From an uncultured Hyphomicrobiales bacterium (GTDB taxonomy: Bacteria > Pseudomonadota > Alphaproteobacteria > Rhizobiales > Xanthobacteraceae), in contig CAIRGJ010000023.1 in assembly GCA_903878085.1 (NCBI GenBank), forward strand, positions 62,001 through 126,000: 64,000 nt of DNA, written 5' to 3'. The notes beneath the pieces are model-generated. The model saw only the letters and a list, made by a program, of their open reading frames with translations, made no database searches and had not been told where the DNA came from. Within the stretch, counting starts at the first letter, position 1; each line of letters begins with the position of its first letter. The translations under genes and the position numbers were made by a program. Positions 43,937-51,977 of this stretch are shown piece by piece.

Positions 43937-44827
43937 ATGACCGCCAAGACCAGCTTTCGAGGATCGTTCACCGCGCTGGTTACGCCGTTCAAAAACGGCG
44001 CGGTCGACGAGAAGGCGTTCCGCGATCTGGTCGAATGGCAAATAAGCGAAGGGACTAATGGCTTGGTGCCGGTCGGCACCACCGGCGAGAGCCCGACGCT
44101 GTCGCACGACGAGCACAAGCGCGTGGTGGAATGGTGCATCGACCAGACCAAGGGCCGCGTACCGGTGATCGCCGGCGCCGGCTCGAACTCGACCGCCGAG
44201 GCGGTCGAACTGTCGCAGCACGCCGAAGAGGCGGGCGCCGACGCCGTGCTGATCGTCACGCCCTATTACAACAAGCCGACCCAGGAAGGCATGTACCAGC
44301 ACTTCAAGGCGATCAACGACGCCATCGGCATTCCGATCATCATCTACAACATCCCCGGCCGCTCGGTGATCGATATGTCGGTCGAGACCATGAAGCGGCT
44401 GTTCGACTGCAAGAACATTTCCGGCGTCAAGGACGCCACCGCCAGCATGATGCGGGTGTCGCAGCAGCGCGAAGTGCTCGGGCCGGACTTCAACCAGCTC
44501 TCCGGCGAAGACGGCACGTGCCTGGGCTTTATGGCGCATGGCGGCCACGGCTGTATTTCGGTGACCTCGAACGTGGCGCCGCGGCTGTGCGCCGAATTCC
44601 AGAGCGCCTGCCTGAAGGGCGACTTCGCCACCGCGCTCAAGCTGCAGGACAAGCTGATGCCGCTGCATCAGCATCTGTTCGTCGAGACCAATCCGTCGCC
44701 GGCCAAGTATGCGCTGTCGGTGCTCGGCAAGATTTCGGACGAAGTGCGGCTGCCGATGGTGCCTTTGTCTGACAAGTCGAAGGCGATTGTGCGCGACGCC
44801 ATGGTGCATGCCGGGCTGATCAACTAG
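43937..44827 (+). CDS. dapA: 4-hydroxy-tetrahydrodipicolinate synthase
   Basis: A 296-residue Schiff-base aldolase of the DapA family: [39 protein letters not shown], the strand [13 protein letters not shown] with the active-site Tyr, and [13 protein letters not shown] carrying the Lys that forms the Schiff base. It condenses pyruvate with aspartate semialdehyde in lysine and diaminopimelate synthesis. mscL follows at 13 nt, likely in the same transcript; smpB also lies downstream as in other rhizobia. Confidence 0.95.
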   Translation: MTAKTSFRGSFTALVTPFKNGAVDEKAFRDLVEWQISEGTNGLVPVGTTGESPTLSHDEHKRVVEWCIDQTKGRVPVIAGAGSNSTAEAVELSQHAEEAGADAVLIVTPYYNKPTQEGMYQHFKAINDAIGIPIIIYNIPGRSVIDMSVETMKRLFDCKNISGVKDATASMMRVSQQREVLGPDFNQLSGEDGTCLGFMAHGGHGCISVTSNVAPRLCAEFQSACLKGDFATALKLQDKLMPLHQHLFVETNPSPAKYALSVLGKISDEVRLPMVPLSDKSKAIVRDAMVHAGLIN

Positions 44828-44840
44828 CGCGAGGCGGGCG

Positions 44841-45266
44841 ATGAGGCTGCACGCCATGCTCGATGAATTCAAGAAATTCGCCCTGCGCGGCAATGTTGTC
44901 GATCTCGCGGTCGGCGTGATCATCGGCGCGGCCTTCGGCGCCATCGTCACCTCGGCGGTCGGCGACATCATCATGCCGCTGATCGGCGCGGTGACTGGTG
45001 GTCTCGACTTCTCGAACTATTTTCTGCCGCTGTCGTCCAAGGTCACCGCCACGACCTTGCTTGAGGCAAAAAAGCAAGGTGCTGTAATAGCTTACGGTAG
45101 TTTTCTCACTGTCACGCTTAACTTCATCATCATCAGTTTTGTGCTGTTCCTCATCATCCGCGCCATCGGCCGCCTGATGGCCAAGGAAGCCGAAAAGACC
45201 CCGCCGCTGTCCAAGCAGGAACAACTGCTGACAGAGATACGGGATTTCCTGGCAAAGAAGCCCTGA
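44841..45266 (+). CDS. mscL: Large-conductance mechanosensitive channel
   Basis: A 141-residue Msc[21 protein letters not shown], then [20 protein letters not shown] as first membrane helix, a periplasmic loop, the second helix [20 protein letters not shown] and a charged C-terminal helix ending [12 protein letters not shown]. The channel opens under membrane tension to release solutes during osmotic downshock. The ATG at 44841 has GAGG 6 nt upstream; some annotations may start at 44856, which gives the more usual N-terminus MLDEFK. It follows dapA by 13 nt. Confidence 0.95.
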   Translation: MRLHAMLDEFKKFALRGNVVDLAVGVIIGAAFGAIVTSAVGDIIMPLIGAVTGGLDFSNYFLPLSSKVTATTLLEAKKQGAVIAYGSFLTVTLNFIIISFVLFLIIRAIGRLMAKEAEKTPPLSKQEQLLTEIRDFLAKKP

Positions 45267-45275
45267 CCGCTTCCG

Positions 45276-46502
45276 CTACTTGATCTCCACCATGCCGACC
45301 TGATTGGCGAGGCTGTTGGCCGTCACCGGATTGCCGTTCGGCATCACGTCCATGTTGCGCACGATGTCGCCACCGCCGGGGATCGCCCAGCTCTGGAATG
45401 TCTCGGCCTTGGGATCGAACCGCACGATGGTGTTCGGCTTGGCGAAGGACTCGGTGTACCAGAGCGCGCCCCGCGTGAAGACGATGCCGTAGGGCTCCGA
45501 CTTCGGGCCGCTCGGCGACTGCCATTCGGTGACCTTGCCGGTGGCCGGATCGAGGCGGCCGAGGAAACCGCGCGCGAAATCGGTGTACCAAATGATGTCG
45601 TCCGGCGCAATCACGAGGCGCCGCGGACGCGCGCCGGGATCGGGCAAAGTGTATTCCTTGATCGCCATGTTCTTGTCGATGGTGGCGACCTTGTTGGCGC
45701 CGAACTCGACGAAGTGCACGACGTTCTTGGAATTCACCGCCATGCCGTAAGGCCGCGACTTCGGCGTCGGCGAGGTGACAAGCTTGACCTCACCGGATTT
45801 GGGGTCGAGCCGGCCGACCATGTTGGCCTGCTGCACCGTGAACCACAGCATGCCGTCATGATCGAAGATCAAGGTGTGCGGATCTTTCGCCGCCGGATCC
45901 GGCATGGCGTATTCGGTGGTGATGCCGGTTTTCGGATCGAGCTTGCCGATGAAGCTGCCGATATTGCCGGTGAACCAGATGTTGCCATCCTTGTCCTCGA
46001 CCAGGCCATGCGGTCCGCTGTGCGGCGACTTCAGGCTGTATTCGCGGATGGCGCCGGTCTTGGGATCGATGCGGCCGAGCTTGTTGGACAGTTGCCCCGA
46101 CCACCAGATCGCGCCGTCTTTGGTGGCGAGCGGGTCGTGCGGACGCGAGCCGATGGTGGGGACGTCCCACAGCTTGATGCTGGCCTGAACGGGGCCGGCA
46201 ACGACGGCGGCAGGCGGTCGCGGCCGCTCGGGGAAGTTCTTCATCAGATAGGTGGTGACCGTCGGCCAGTCTTCCGGTGCGATCGGCGCGGCCATGTTCT
46301 GCATCATGTGTTGGAGCATGTTCCAGCCGGCCGGCGTATAGCCGGCGCGCAGGCGATTGATGTCATGGCAGCCGCCGCAGGTCGCGACCACGATGTCCTT
46401 GCCCGGCCCGTCGGGGAAATTCGGCGGCGCGGCCTGGCTCCAGGCGGTGGAAACCGAAGACAAAAGCGCCATGGCAAGAATAGCCGGAAACGGTCGGTTC
46501 AT
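45276..46502 (-). CDS. Cytochrome c domain fused to a streptogramin-lyase-like beta-propeller
   Basis: About 408 residues from the ATG at 46502, with GGGAG 7 nt upstream; the frame from 46736 is too long. Signal peptide MNRPFPAILAMALLSSVSTA, then a small cytochrome c domain (CGGCH at Cys42-Cys45-His46, with Met candidates at 62-70 for the sixth ligand). From about residue 110 a seven-bladed beta-propeller of the virginiamycin B lyase (Vgb) type follows, with repeated WFTGNIGSFIGKLDPKTG-like units. The enzyme role in soil bacteria is unknown; the heme suggests redox coupling. It is convergent with mscL and divergent from smpB. Confidence 0.85.
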   Translation of the reverse strand: MNRPFPAILAMALLSSVSTAWSQAAPPNFPDGPGKDIVVATCGGCHDINRLRAGYTPAGWNMLQHMMQNMAAPIAPEDWPTVTTYLMKNFPERPRPPAAVVAGPVQASIKLWDVPTIGSRPHDPLATKDGAIWWSGQLSNKLGRIDPKTGAIREYSLKSPHSGPHGLVEDKDGNIWFTGNIGSFIGKLDPKTGITTEYAMPDPAAKDPHTLIFDHDGMLWFTVQQANMVGRLDPKSGEVKLVTSPTPKSRPYGMAVNSKNVVHFVEFGANKVATIDKNMAIKEYTLPDPGARPRRLVIAPDDIIWYTDFARGFLGRLDPATGKVTEWQSPSGPKSEPYGIVFTRGALWYTESFAKPNTIVRFDPKAETFQSWAIPGGGDIVRNMDVMPNGNPVTANSLANQVGMVEIK

Positions 46503-46680
46503 GATCATGCTCCCTATATGCGCTTCTTGTTTATGAGCCGGGCGCGTCGGCGGCTGCGATCTTGTCGGCTGGCCGGACTTGTCGTCAAGGGAGACAGCAG
46601 CCACATACTGCAATTCAGCCTCTGCTGCCCGCCGTCCTGTCGCGGTTGACCCCGCCCCCTGTATTTGATCGATTGCCGCC

Positions 46681-47148
46681 ATGGCTGCCAAACCGCGTTT
46701 CAAGTCCGTCGCCGAAAACCGCAAGGCGCGGTTCAACTATGAAATCGGCGAGGTCGTCGAGGCCGGCATCGTGCTGACCGGCAGCGAGGTCAAATCCTTG
46801 CGGCTGGGCAAGGCGACCATCGCAGAATCCTATGCCGACACCCGCGACGGCGAGATCTGGCTGATCAACGCCAATATCCCGGAATACCTGCAGGCGCACC
46901 GCTACAATCACACGCCGAAGCGGCCGCGCAAACTGCTGCTGCACCAGCGCCAGATCAACAAATTCGCCGGCGCGGTCGAGCGCGAAGGCATGACGCTGGT
47001 GCCGCTCAAGCTCTATTTCAACGCGCAAGGGCGCGCCAAGGTCGAGATCGCGCTCGGCAAGGGCAAGAAGATGCACGACAAGCGCGAGACGATGAAGAAG
47101 CGCTCATGGGACCGCGAGCGCGGTCGGCTGATGCGGGACAAGGGCTGA
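46681..47148 (+). CDS. smpB: SsrA-binding protein
   Basis: A 155-residue Smp[41 protein letters not shown], then [20 protein letters not shown], the OB-fold family core, and a basic C-terminal tail ([20 protein letters not shown]). It binds tmRNA and directs it to stalled ribosomes; RNase R, also in this window, degrades the released mRNA. The ATG at 46681 is the standard start. The upstream cytochrome-propeller gene is divergent. Confidence 0.97.
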   Translation: MAAKPRFKSVAENRKARFNYEIGEVVEAGIVLTGSEVKSLRLGKATIAESYADTRDGEIWLINANIPEYLQAHRYNHTPKRPRKLLLHQRQINKFAGAVEREGMTLVPLKLYFNAQGRAKVEIALGKGKKMHDKRETMKKRSWDRERGRLMRDKG

Positions 47149-47155
47149 GCAAAGC

Positions 47156-48661
47156 ATGCCGGACGTCGTCTCGACCCGGCGCCTGATTGTCTTGTTCGCG
47201 ATTGGCGGCGGTGCGCTCGCAGTCTTCGTGCTCAGCAGTCTGGCGCCGCTCAACCACAACGATTTCATGTACGCGCTGGCGCCGGCGGTGTGGGCCCAGC
47301 ATGGCGCGCTCTACACCGACGTGCCCTTCGTGCAGGCGCCGCTGTCGATCCTGCTGAACTCGGCTCTGGTCGCGATTACCGGCGACGTCAACATCGCTCT
47401 GCTTGGCCGCATCGTCTCGATGCTGCTGGTGCTGCTGGCCGTCCTGTTGCCGGTGCTCGGTCGCGCGACGCGGGCCGACCCTGTTGTCTGGGTGCTGTAC
47501 GTCGCGCTCTGTCTGACCAATCTTTTCATCGTCTTCGACGGCAGCGAAATCGGCAATTACGCGATCGCGCTGCTGGCGCTGTCGGCTGCCGTGACGGCGA
47601 TCCAGGCGCCGGGATCGCCGCTGTGGCGCGGTTTCGCCGTCTGCGCCTGCGCCGGCCTGGCGACGTCGGCGAAGCTCTATTTCATCTTTCTGTGTCCGGC
47701 GCTTTTTATTTACTTCCTGCTGCACGAACGGGCCGCGCGCGATCCGTTCGTCATCGTGGCCTGCGGCTTCGGGTTTCTGGCCGGGTTTTCGCCCATCCTG
47801 TTTTTCCTGGTGCGCGACAGCCAAAATTTCCTGCGCTGGAACGTGCAGATCCACCAGTTGATCTTGCCGACGCGGGTGCCCGATGTCGCCACCGGCTTGC
47901 AGCGGATCGGCAAATTCATCGCGACTTTCGTGGTGCTGATGGCGATCCCGATCGGCTTCGTCCTGGTTGCGGGCGCGCAGGCATGGCGTCGCGCGGGCCT
48001 GGAACGGGGCAGGGCCTGCGGCAGACTGCTGTTGCTGGTGTCGGCCGGCGCGATGGCGATTTCGCCGATTTATGTCTTCGAGCAATATCTGGGGCCGCTG
48101 GCTCTGCTGCTGTTGCTGTTCTCGGCGCCGTGGAATTCAGCCGACGCCAGAGTGCGGCGTTTGTACTTGATCCTGGGCGGTCTGACGCTCGGGCTACAGT
48201 GCGTGGTGCTCGCGCAAGTCTCGGCGCGCAATGTCGGGCCGGACGGCAATCTCGCGGTGGCGCAACTGCGCACGCTGCAAGCCAAGGCGCGGCAGATCGT
48301 CGGCAAGGACTATGCCTGCGACCGCAGGCTCTACACGGCGTCGCCGCTATTCCTGCTGGAAAACGGCGTGAAATATCCGCCCGAAATGGCGGCCGGGCCG
48401 TTCCTGATGTTCTTGCGCGGCGAGGCGGTGGCGCGAAAGGGCGATCAGTTCGATCTCGAGGCCCACATCCGGACGTGGAATCCCGATATCGCGATCTGGG
48501 GCTATTATCTCGACAGCACCGATCCGGCCGAGGCCGAAGTCGACCGCATCATTCGCGATTACGCGATCGGGCACGGTTTCGCCGTGACGGCGATTGGACA
48601 GATGAGCGGGCACCGCATTGAACTCGGCACCCGGCCCGGTTGCCGACCACCGCAGAAATAG
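47156..48661 (+). CDS. Polytopic membrane protein, glycosyltransferase-39-like topology
   Basis: A 501-residue inner-membrane protein with about ten hydrophobic segments in the first 350 residues and a soluble C-terminal part of about 130 residues. NHNDFMYALAPAVWAQHGAL and YTDVPFVQAPLSILLNSALV resemble the first loop of GT-C type enzymes (DD/ND then Tyr..Pro), which transfer sugars from lipid donors, but there is no firm family signature. It begins 8 nt after smpB, so it may share its transcript. The substrate is unknown; it could be an oligosaccharide or arabinose transferase. Confidence 0.65.
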   Translation: MPDVVSTRRLIVLFAIGGGALAVFVLSSLAPLNHNDFMYALAPAVWAQHGALYTDVPFVQAPLSILLNSALVAITGDVNIALLGRIVSMLLVLLAVLLPVLGRATRADPVVWVLYVALCLTNLFIVFDGSEIGNYAIALLALSAAVTAIQAPGSPLWRGFAVCACAGLATSAKLYFIFLCPALFIYFLLHERAARDPFVIVACGFGFLAGFSPILFFLVRDSQNFLRWNVQIHQLILPTRVPDVATGLQRIGKFIATFVVLMAIPIGFVLVAGAQAWRRAGLERGRACGRLLLLVSAGAMAISPIYVFEQYLGPLALLLLLFSAPWNSADARVRRLYLILGGLTLGLQCVVLAQVSARNVGPDGNLAVAQLRTLQAKARQIVGKDYACDRRLYTASPLFLLENGVKYPPEMAAGPFLMFLRGEAVARKGDQFDLEAHIRTWNPDIAIWGYYLDSTDPAEAEVDRIIRDYAIGHGFAVTAIGQMSGHRIELGTRPGCRPPQK

Positions 48662-48728
48662 CCAGATAGATGCGCGCCGGTCTTCGGTGTTAGCCTTCGT
48701 GATGATGTGCACTTAAGGACCCGCCGCA

Positions 48729-49118
48729 ATGCCGCCGACCAAGCTCGATCACTGCGTCATCAAGATCACCGATTGGGACCGCTCTAACAGGTTCTATTCC
48801 GAAGTCATGGGCGCCGAGTTGGTGGCGCGGCCGGCCGGCTTCGCCTATCGCTTCGGCGACAAGCAACTTAATGTCCACGGGCCGGGCGTTGTGCCCGCCG
48901 AAGTGGCGCTATTGCCGGTGCAGCCCGGCAATAGCGATCTTTGTTTCGAATGGGGCGGGCCGATCGAGGATGCCATCGCGCATCTCAAAGCCCATGGCAT
49001 CGCCGTCGAGCGCGGGCCGATGCAGCGCTTCGGCGCCAAGGGGCCGGGAACCTCGGTCTACTTTCGCGATCCCGACGGCTCGCTGATGGAATTTATGTCA
49101 TATACAGGTGATAGATGA
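48729..49118 (+). CDS. VOC family metalloprotein
   Basis: A 129-residue vicinal-oxygen-chelate protein: KLDHCVIKITDWDRSNRFYS at the start with the first metal His (His8), YRFGDKQLNVHGPG with a second and FRDPDGSLMEFMSY with Glu as the last metal ligand; this is the Fosfomycin/glyoxalase/dioxygenase superfamily. Substrate not known. Its stop overlaps the start of the peroxiredoxin gene by 4 nt, so they are coupled. Confidence 0.9.
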   Translation: MPPTKLDHCVIKITDWDRSNRFYSEVMGAELVARPAGFAYRFGDKQLNVHGPGVVPAEVALLPVQPGNSDLCFEWGGPIEDAIAHLKAHGIAVERGPMQRFGAKGPGTSVYFRDPDGSLMEFMSYTGDR

Positions 49119-49693
49119 CCGAAGCGCCCGGCACGCATGATCCAAACATTTTGCCGCCCAATATCCCGATCCCGCAAGACGACGGCGCCGCGCGCCACCT
49201 TGTCGGGATGACGTTGCCCGATCTGGCGCTGCCATCCACTGACGGCGCGCCGGTCAATCTGTCGAAGCTCAACGGCCGCACGGTGGTCTACATCTATCCG
49301 CGCACCGGCGTGCCGGGCGTCGATCTGCCGCCGGGCTGGAATGAGATTCCGGGCGCGCGCGGCTGCACACCGCAATCCTGTTCGTTCCGCGATCATTTCG
49401 GCGAGCTCACGCGCCTTGGCGTGGCGCATCTGTTTGGCCTGTCGACGCAGGACACCGCCTATCAGCAGGAAGCGGCGACGCGGCTGCATCTGCCCTTCGC
49501 GATTTTGTCGGATAACAAACTGGCGCTGACCCAGGCGCTCAAGCTGCCGACCTTTACGACGTCCGGCATGACGCTGTTAAAGCGCATGGCGCTGGTGATC
49601 GACGACGGCGTGATTGTGAAAGCGTTCTACCCGGTATTTCCGCCGGACAAGAATGCCGAGGAAGTCATTGCGTGGCTTCAGGCGTCCAAGTAA
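49115..49693 (+). CDS. Bcp/PrxQ-like peroxiredoxin
   Basis: A 192-residue thioredoxin-fold protein: LVGMTLPDLALPSTDGAPVN, VVYIYPRTGVPGVDLPPGW, then GCTPQSCSFRDHFGELTRLG. In Bcp the PG is followed at once by CTTEACSFRD; here about 14 extra residues stand between PG and the peroxidatic Cys, and the resolving Cys is five residues later, as in Bcp. AILSDNKLALTQALKLPTF is the usual end. It reduces peroxides using thioredoxin. It overlaps the VOC gene by 4 nt and the convergent UDG gene by 16 nt. Confidence 0.9.
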   Translation: MTEAPGTHDPNILPPNIPIPQDDGAARHLVGMTLPDLALPSTDGAPVNLSKLNGRTVVYIYPRTGVPGVDLPPGWNEIPGARGCTPQSCSFRDHFGELTRLGVAHLFGLSTQDTAYQQEAATRLHLPFAILSDNKLALTQALKLPTFTTSGMTLLKRMALVIDDGVIVKAFYPVFPPDKNAEEVIAWLQASK

Positions 49694-50340
49694 CTGCGCA
49701 CCTTCTCAAACACATCGCGAAACATTGCCGTCGTCAACACGCCGGTATTGGTGTTGTAGCGCGAGCAGTGATAGCTGGAAAACAGCGCCAACGCGCCAGT
49801 GCTTTCATGCGTGAGCATGTTCTTGCCGGCATGCTTGAACGGTGTCTGCGATTTCTTGGCGCCGAAGGCGCTGACCACGCTGTTGTGCGCGACATGGCCG
49901 AGCACGACGATGACCGTCAGATTTTTCATCTCGGCGACGGTGGGTGTAAGAAAATCGCGGCAGGTATTGATCTCTGCCGGCGTCGGCTTGTTTTCCGGCG
50001 GCACGCAGCGCACCGCGTTGGTGATGCGGCAATCGATCAGCTCCAGGCCGTCGTCGATCCGCGCGTCGAAACTGCCGCGGGCAAAGCCGTAGCGGCCGAG
50101 CGTCTCGTACAACAGCAAGCCGGCATAGTCGCCGGTGAAGGGCCGCCCGGTGCGGTTGGCGCCTTGCACGCCGGGGGCGAGGCCCACGATCAGGAGCCGC
50201 GCATCGGCCGGTCCGAACGAGGGCACCGGCGCGTTGAACCAGGCCGGTTCCTTGGCGCGCAAGCTTTCACGATAGGCGACCAGCCGCGGACAGCGCGGGC
50301 AGTTCCGCCCAGGCTTTCCCGCGAGCTTTGCTGTGCTCAT
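49678..50340 (-). CDS. Uracil-DNA glycosylase, family 5 (UdgB-like)
   Basis: A 220-residue enzyme. RNCPRCPRLVAYRES holds the first two Cys of a [4Fe-4S] cluster, LLIVGLAPGVQGANRTGRPF is the family 5 active-site motif where the catalytic Asp or Asn of other families is missing, then TNAVRCVPPENKPTP and a late NTNTGVLTTAMF. Such enzymes excise uracil and often hypoxanthine or other deaminated bases. It overlaps the peroxiredoxin gene at the 3' ends and starts beside a REP-like repeat. Confidence 0.88.
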   Translation of the reverse strand: MSTAKLAGKPGRNCPRCPRLVAYRESLRAKEPAWFNAPVPSFGPADARLLIVGLAPGVQGANRTGRPFTGDYAGLLLYETLGRYGFARGSFDARIDDGLELIDCRITNAVRCVPPENKPTPAEINTCRDFLTPTVAEMKNLTVIVVLGHVAHNSVVSAFGAKKSQTPFKHAGKNMLTHESTGALALFSSYHCSRYNTNTGVLTTAMFRDVFEKVRSYLDA

Positions 50341-50348
50341 TTTTGTTT

Positions 50349-50424
50349 GCGCATGATCTGATCCGAAAACCGGTTCCCTAACCCTCGGGTCAAGCCCGAG
50401 GGCATGCTTTTCGGGATTATGCGC
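50349..50424. repeat. Palindromic repeat element with a nested hairpin, copy 1
   Basis: The outer sequence runs GCGCATGATCTGATCCGAAA at the left and CTTTTCGGGATTATGCGC at the right, the same element in inverse orientation as at 54313 and 59077. Between the halves lies an extra segment holding the hairpin CCCTCGGG (50382-50389) with CCCGAGGG (50395-50402), loop TCAAG. The other two copies do not have this segment, so it looks inserted in copy 1. Confidence 0.75.
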
Positions 50425-50426
50425 GA

Positions 50427-51095
50427 CTAATCTTCGAAGTCGTCGTCGTCCGCGCCGACAACGGCACCGGCGCGCTGCGGCGCCGGCGGACGCTGCAGGA
50501 ATTGCGGCGTGTGCTGACCCGGTTCGCCGGGGCCGCGGTCGTGGTTCGGCGCGCGCGCCGGACGCTCGGACGGATCGCGGCCGATCTTGCTCTGCAGCGT
50601 GACGATGTCGGTGAAGACGTCGGCCTGGCGGCGCAACTCGTCGGCGATCATCGGCGGCTGCGTCGAGATCGTCGAGATCACGGTGACCTTCACGCCTCTG
50701 CGCTGCACGGCTTCCACCAGCGAGCGGAAATCGCCGTCGCCGGAGAACAGCACCATATGGTCGATGGTGCCGGCGATCTCCATGGCATCGACCGCGAGTT
50801 CGATGTCCATGTTGCCCTTGATCTTGCGGCGGCCGGTCTGGTCGACGAATTCCTTGGTCGCCTTGGTGACGACCGAATAGCCGTTGTAGTCGAGCCAGTC
50901 GATCAGCGGGCGGATCGAGGAGTATTCCTGATCTTCGATCACCGCGGTGTAATAAAACGCCCGCAGCAGGTAACCGCGCGCGCGGAATTCGGTCAGCAGC
51001 TTCTTGTAGTCGATGTCGAAGCCAAGCGATTTGGCGGTGGCGTAAAGATTGGCGCCATCAATGAACAATGCGATTTTTTCACCGGGGACGGTCAT
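50427..51095 (-). CDS. NYN-domain protein (LabA-like)
   Basis: A 222-residue protein. The NYN/PIN-like fold starts IALFIDGANLYATAKSLGFD with acidic Asp13, and MVLFSGDGDFRSLVEAVQRR holds the second acidic cluster; both contribute to a metal site that cleaves RNA in PIN relatives. The tail after residue 175 is Arg/Pro/Gln-rich with an acidic end (GADDDDFED), which suggests a partner-binding or RNA-contact tail. LabA-like proteins are predicted ribonucleases. It stands divergent from rpoZ, separated by a 312-nt region. Confidence 0.88.
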   Translation of the reverse strand: MTVPGEKIALFIDGANLYATAKSLGFDIDYKKLLTEFRARGYLLRAFYYTAVIEDQEYSSIRPLIDWLDYNGYSVVTKATKEFVDQTGRRKIKGNMDIELAVDAMEIAGTIDHMVLFSGDGDFRSLVEAVQRRGVKVTVISTISTQPPMIADELRRQADVFTDIVTLQSKIGRDPSERPARAPNHDRGPGEPGQHTPQFLQRPPAPQRAGAVVGADDDDFED

Positions 51096-51407
51096 GGGGC
51101 TTTCTCACAATTCTTCGCGATAACGTCACAACAGGGGTGATCCGGCGGCGGCCCGCACAAAAGAGGGTGCAGGGCTTAATAGCGGCGGATCGGCGTTAAC
51201 AGGCTGACGGCGCCTTCGATCAAATCATTTGGCGCCCTGCGGACAGGCCATTTCCGAGAAAATCCAGCCGGATCGGTCCGTTCGCAGTGGGGTTCTGTAA
51301 CCGACGGATACGGCTAATCCAAGACAAAAATGCTTGAATTCTCATCCCATAAAGGATAGCTAGCAGTTGATTTCAGCACATAGTTCCACCCGAGGAGTGA
51401 CGAGCCG
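51096..51407. other. Promoter region between the NYN gene and rpoZ
   Basis: The 312-nt divergent spacer has no ORF. Just before rpoZ, TTGAAT about 75 nt upstream of its ATG with a TAGCTA 17 nt later is a possible housekeeping promoter, and the ribosome site is GAGGAGTG before 51408. On the minus side I see no distinct promoter. No repeat or RNA gene is visible. Confidence 0.4.
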
Positions 51408-51806
51408 ATGGCCCGTGTCACCGTTGAAGACTGCATCGACAAAGTCGAAAATCGTTTCGATCTGGTCCTTTTGGCGAGCTACCGCGCGCGGATGATCTCG
51501 TCCGGCTCGCAGATTACGCTCGATCGCGACAACGACAAGAACCCGGTCGTCGCCTTGCGCGAAATCGCCGAGACGACGGTATCCCCGGGCGATCTCAAGG
51601 AAGACTTGATCCACAGCCTGCAGAAGTATGTTGAGGTCGACGAGCCTGAGCCCGAGGTGACGCTGATCGGTTCAGGCGCCGGCGCATCCGCCGATTCGGA
51701 CGATGCCGACGTAACCGTCGCTGCCCCGATGACCGAGGAAGAACTGCTCAAGGGCCTCGAAGGCCTGGCGCCGCCGGAAGAAGTGCCGGAAGACGACGCC
51801 GAATAG
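51408..51806 (+). CDS. rpoZ: RNA polymerase omega subunit
   Basis: A 132-residue omega: [40 protein letters not shown], then [16 protein letters not shown], the folded core, and an acidic Ala/Glu-rich tail of about 55 residues, longer than in E. coli but usual for rhizobia. Omega binds and folds the beta-prime subunit and is one of the (p)ppGpp contact sites in E. coli; rsh is the next gene. A terminator separates them, so rsh has its own promoter. Confidence 0.95.
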   Translation: MARVTVEDCIDKVENRFDLVLLASYRARMISSGSQITLDRDNDKNPVVALREIAETTVSPGDLKEDLIHSLQKYVEVDEPEPEVTLIGSGAGASADSDDADVTVAAPMTEEELLKGLEGLAPPEEVPEDDAE

Positions 51807-51840
51807 CCCTCACGCTCCGGTTTTCCTACCATTTAAGACA

Positions 51841-51869
51841 AAGGCCCGGTCCCTGGACTGGGCCTTTTT
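51841..51869 (+). terminator. Terminator after rpoZ
   Basis: Stem AAGGCCC (51841-51847) with GGGCCTT (51860-51866) and inner GTCC/GGAC, followed by TTTTT overlapping the last stem bases (51865-51869). It lies 35 nt past the rpoZ stop. Readthrough into rsh could still occur. Confidence 0.85.
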
Positions 51870-51977
51870 GTTAATGAGTTAGGCAACCCCTTGCTCCCGC
51901 AGGGAAATGACGTGATATCTAATCAAATGTGAGCCCGGGCGCGGATTTGCGCGCCGGGCACTGCCGAGGTCGCACCC

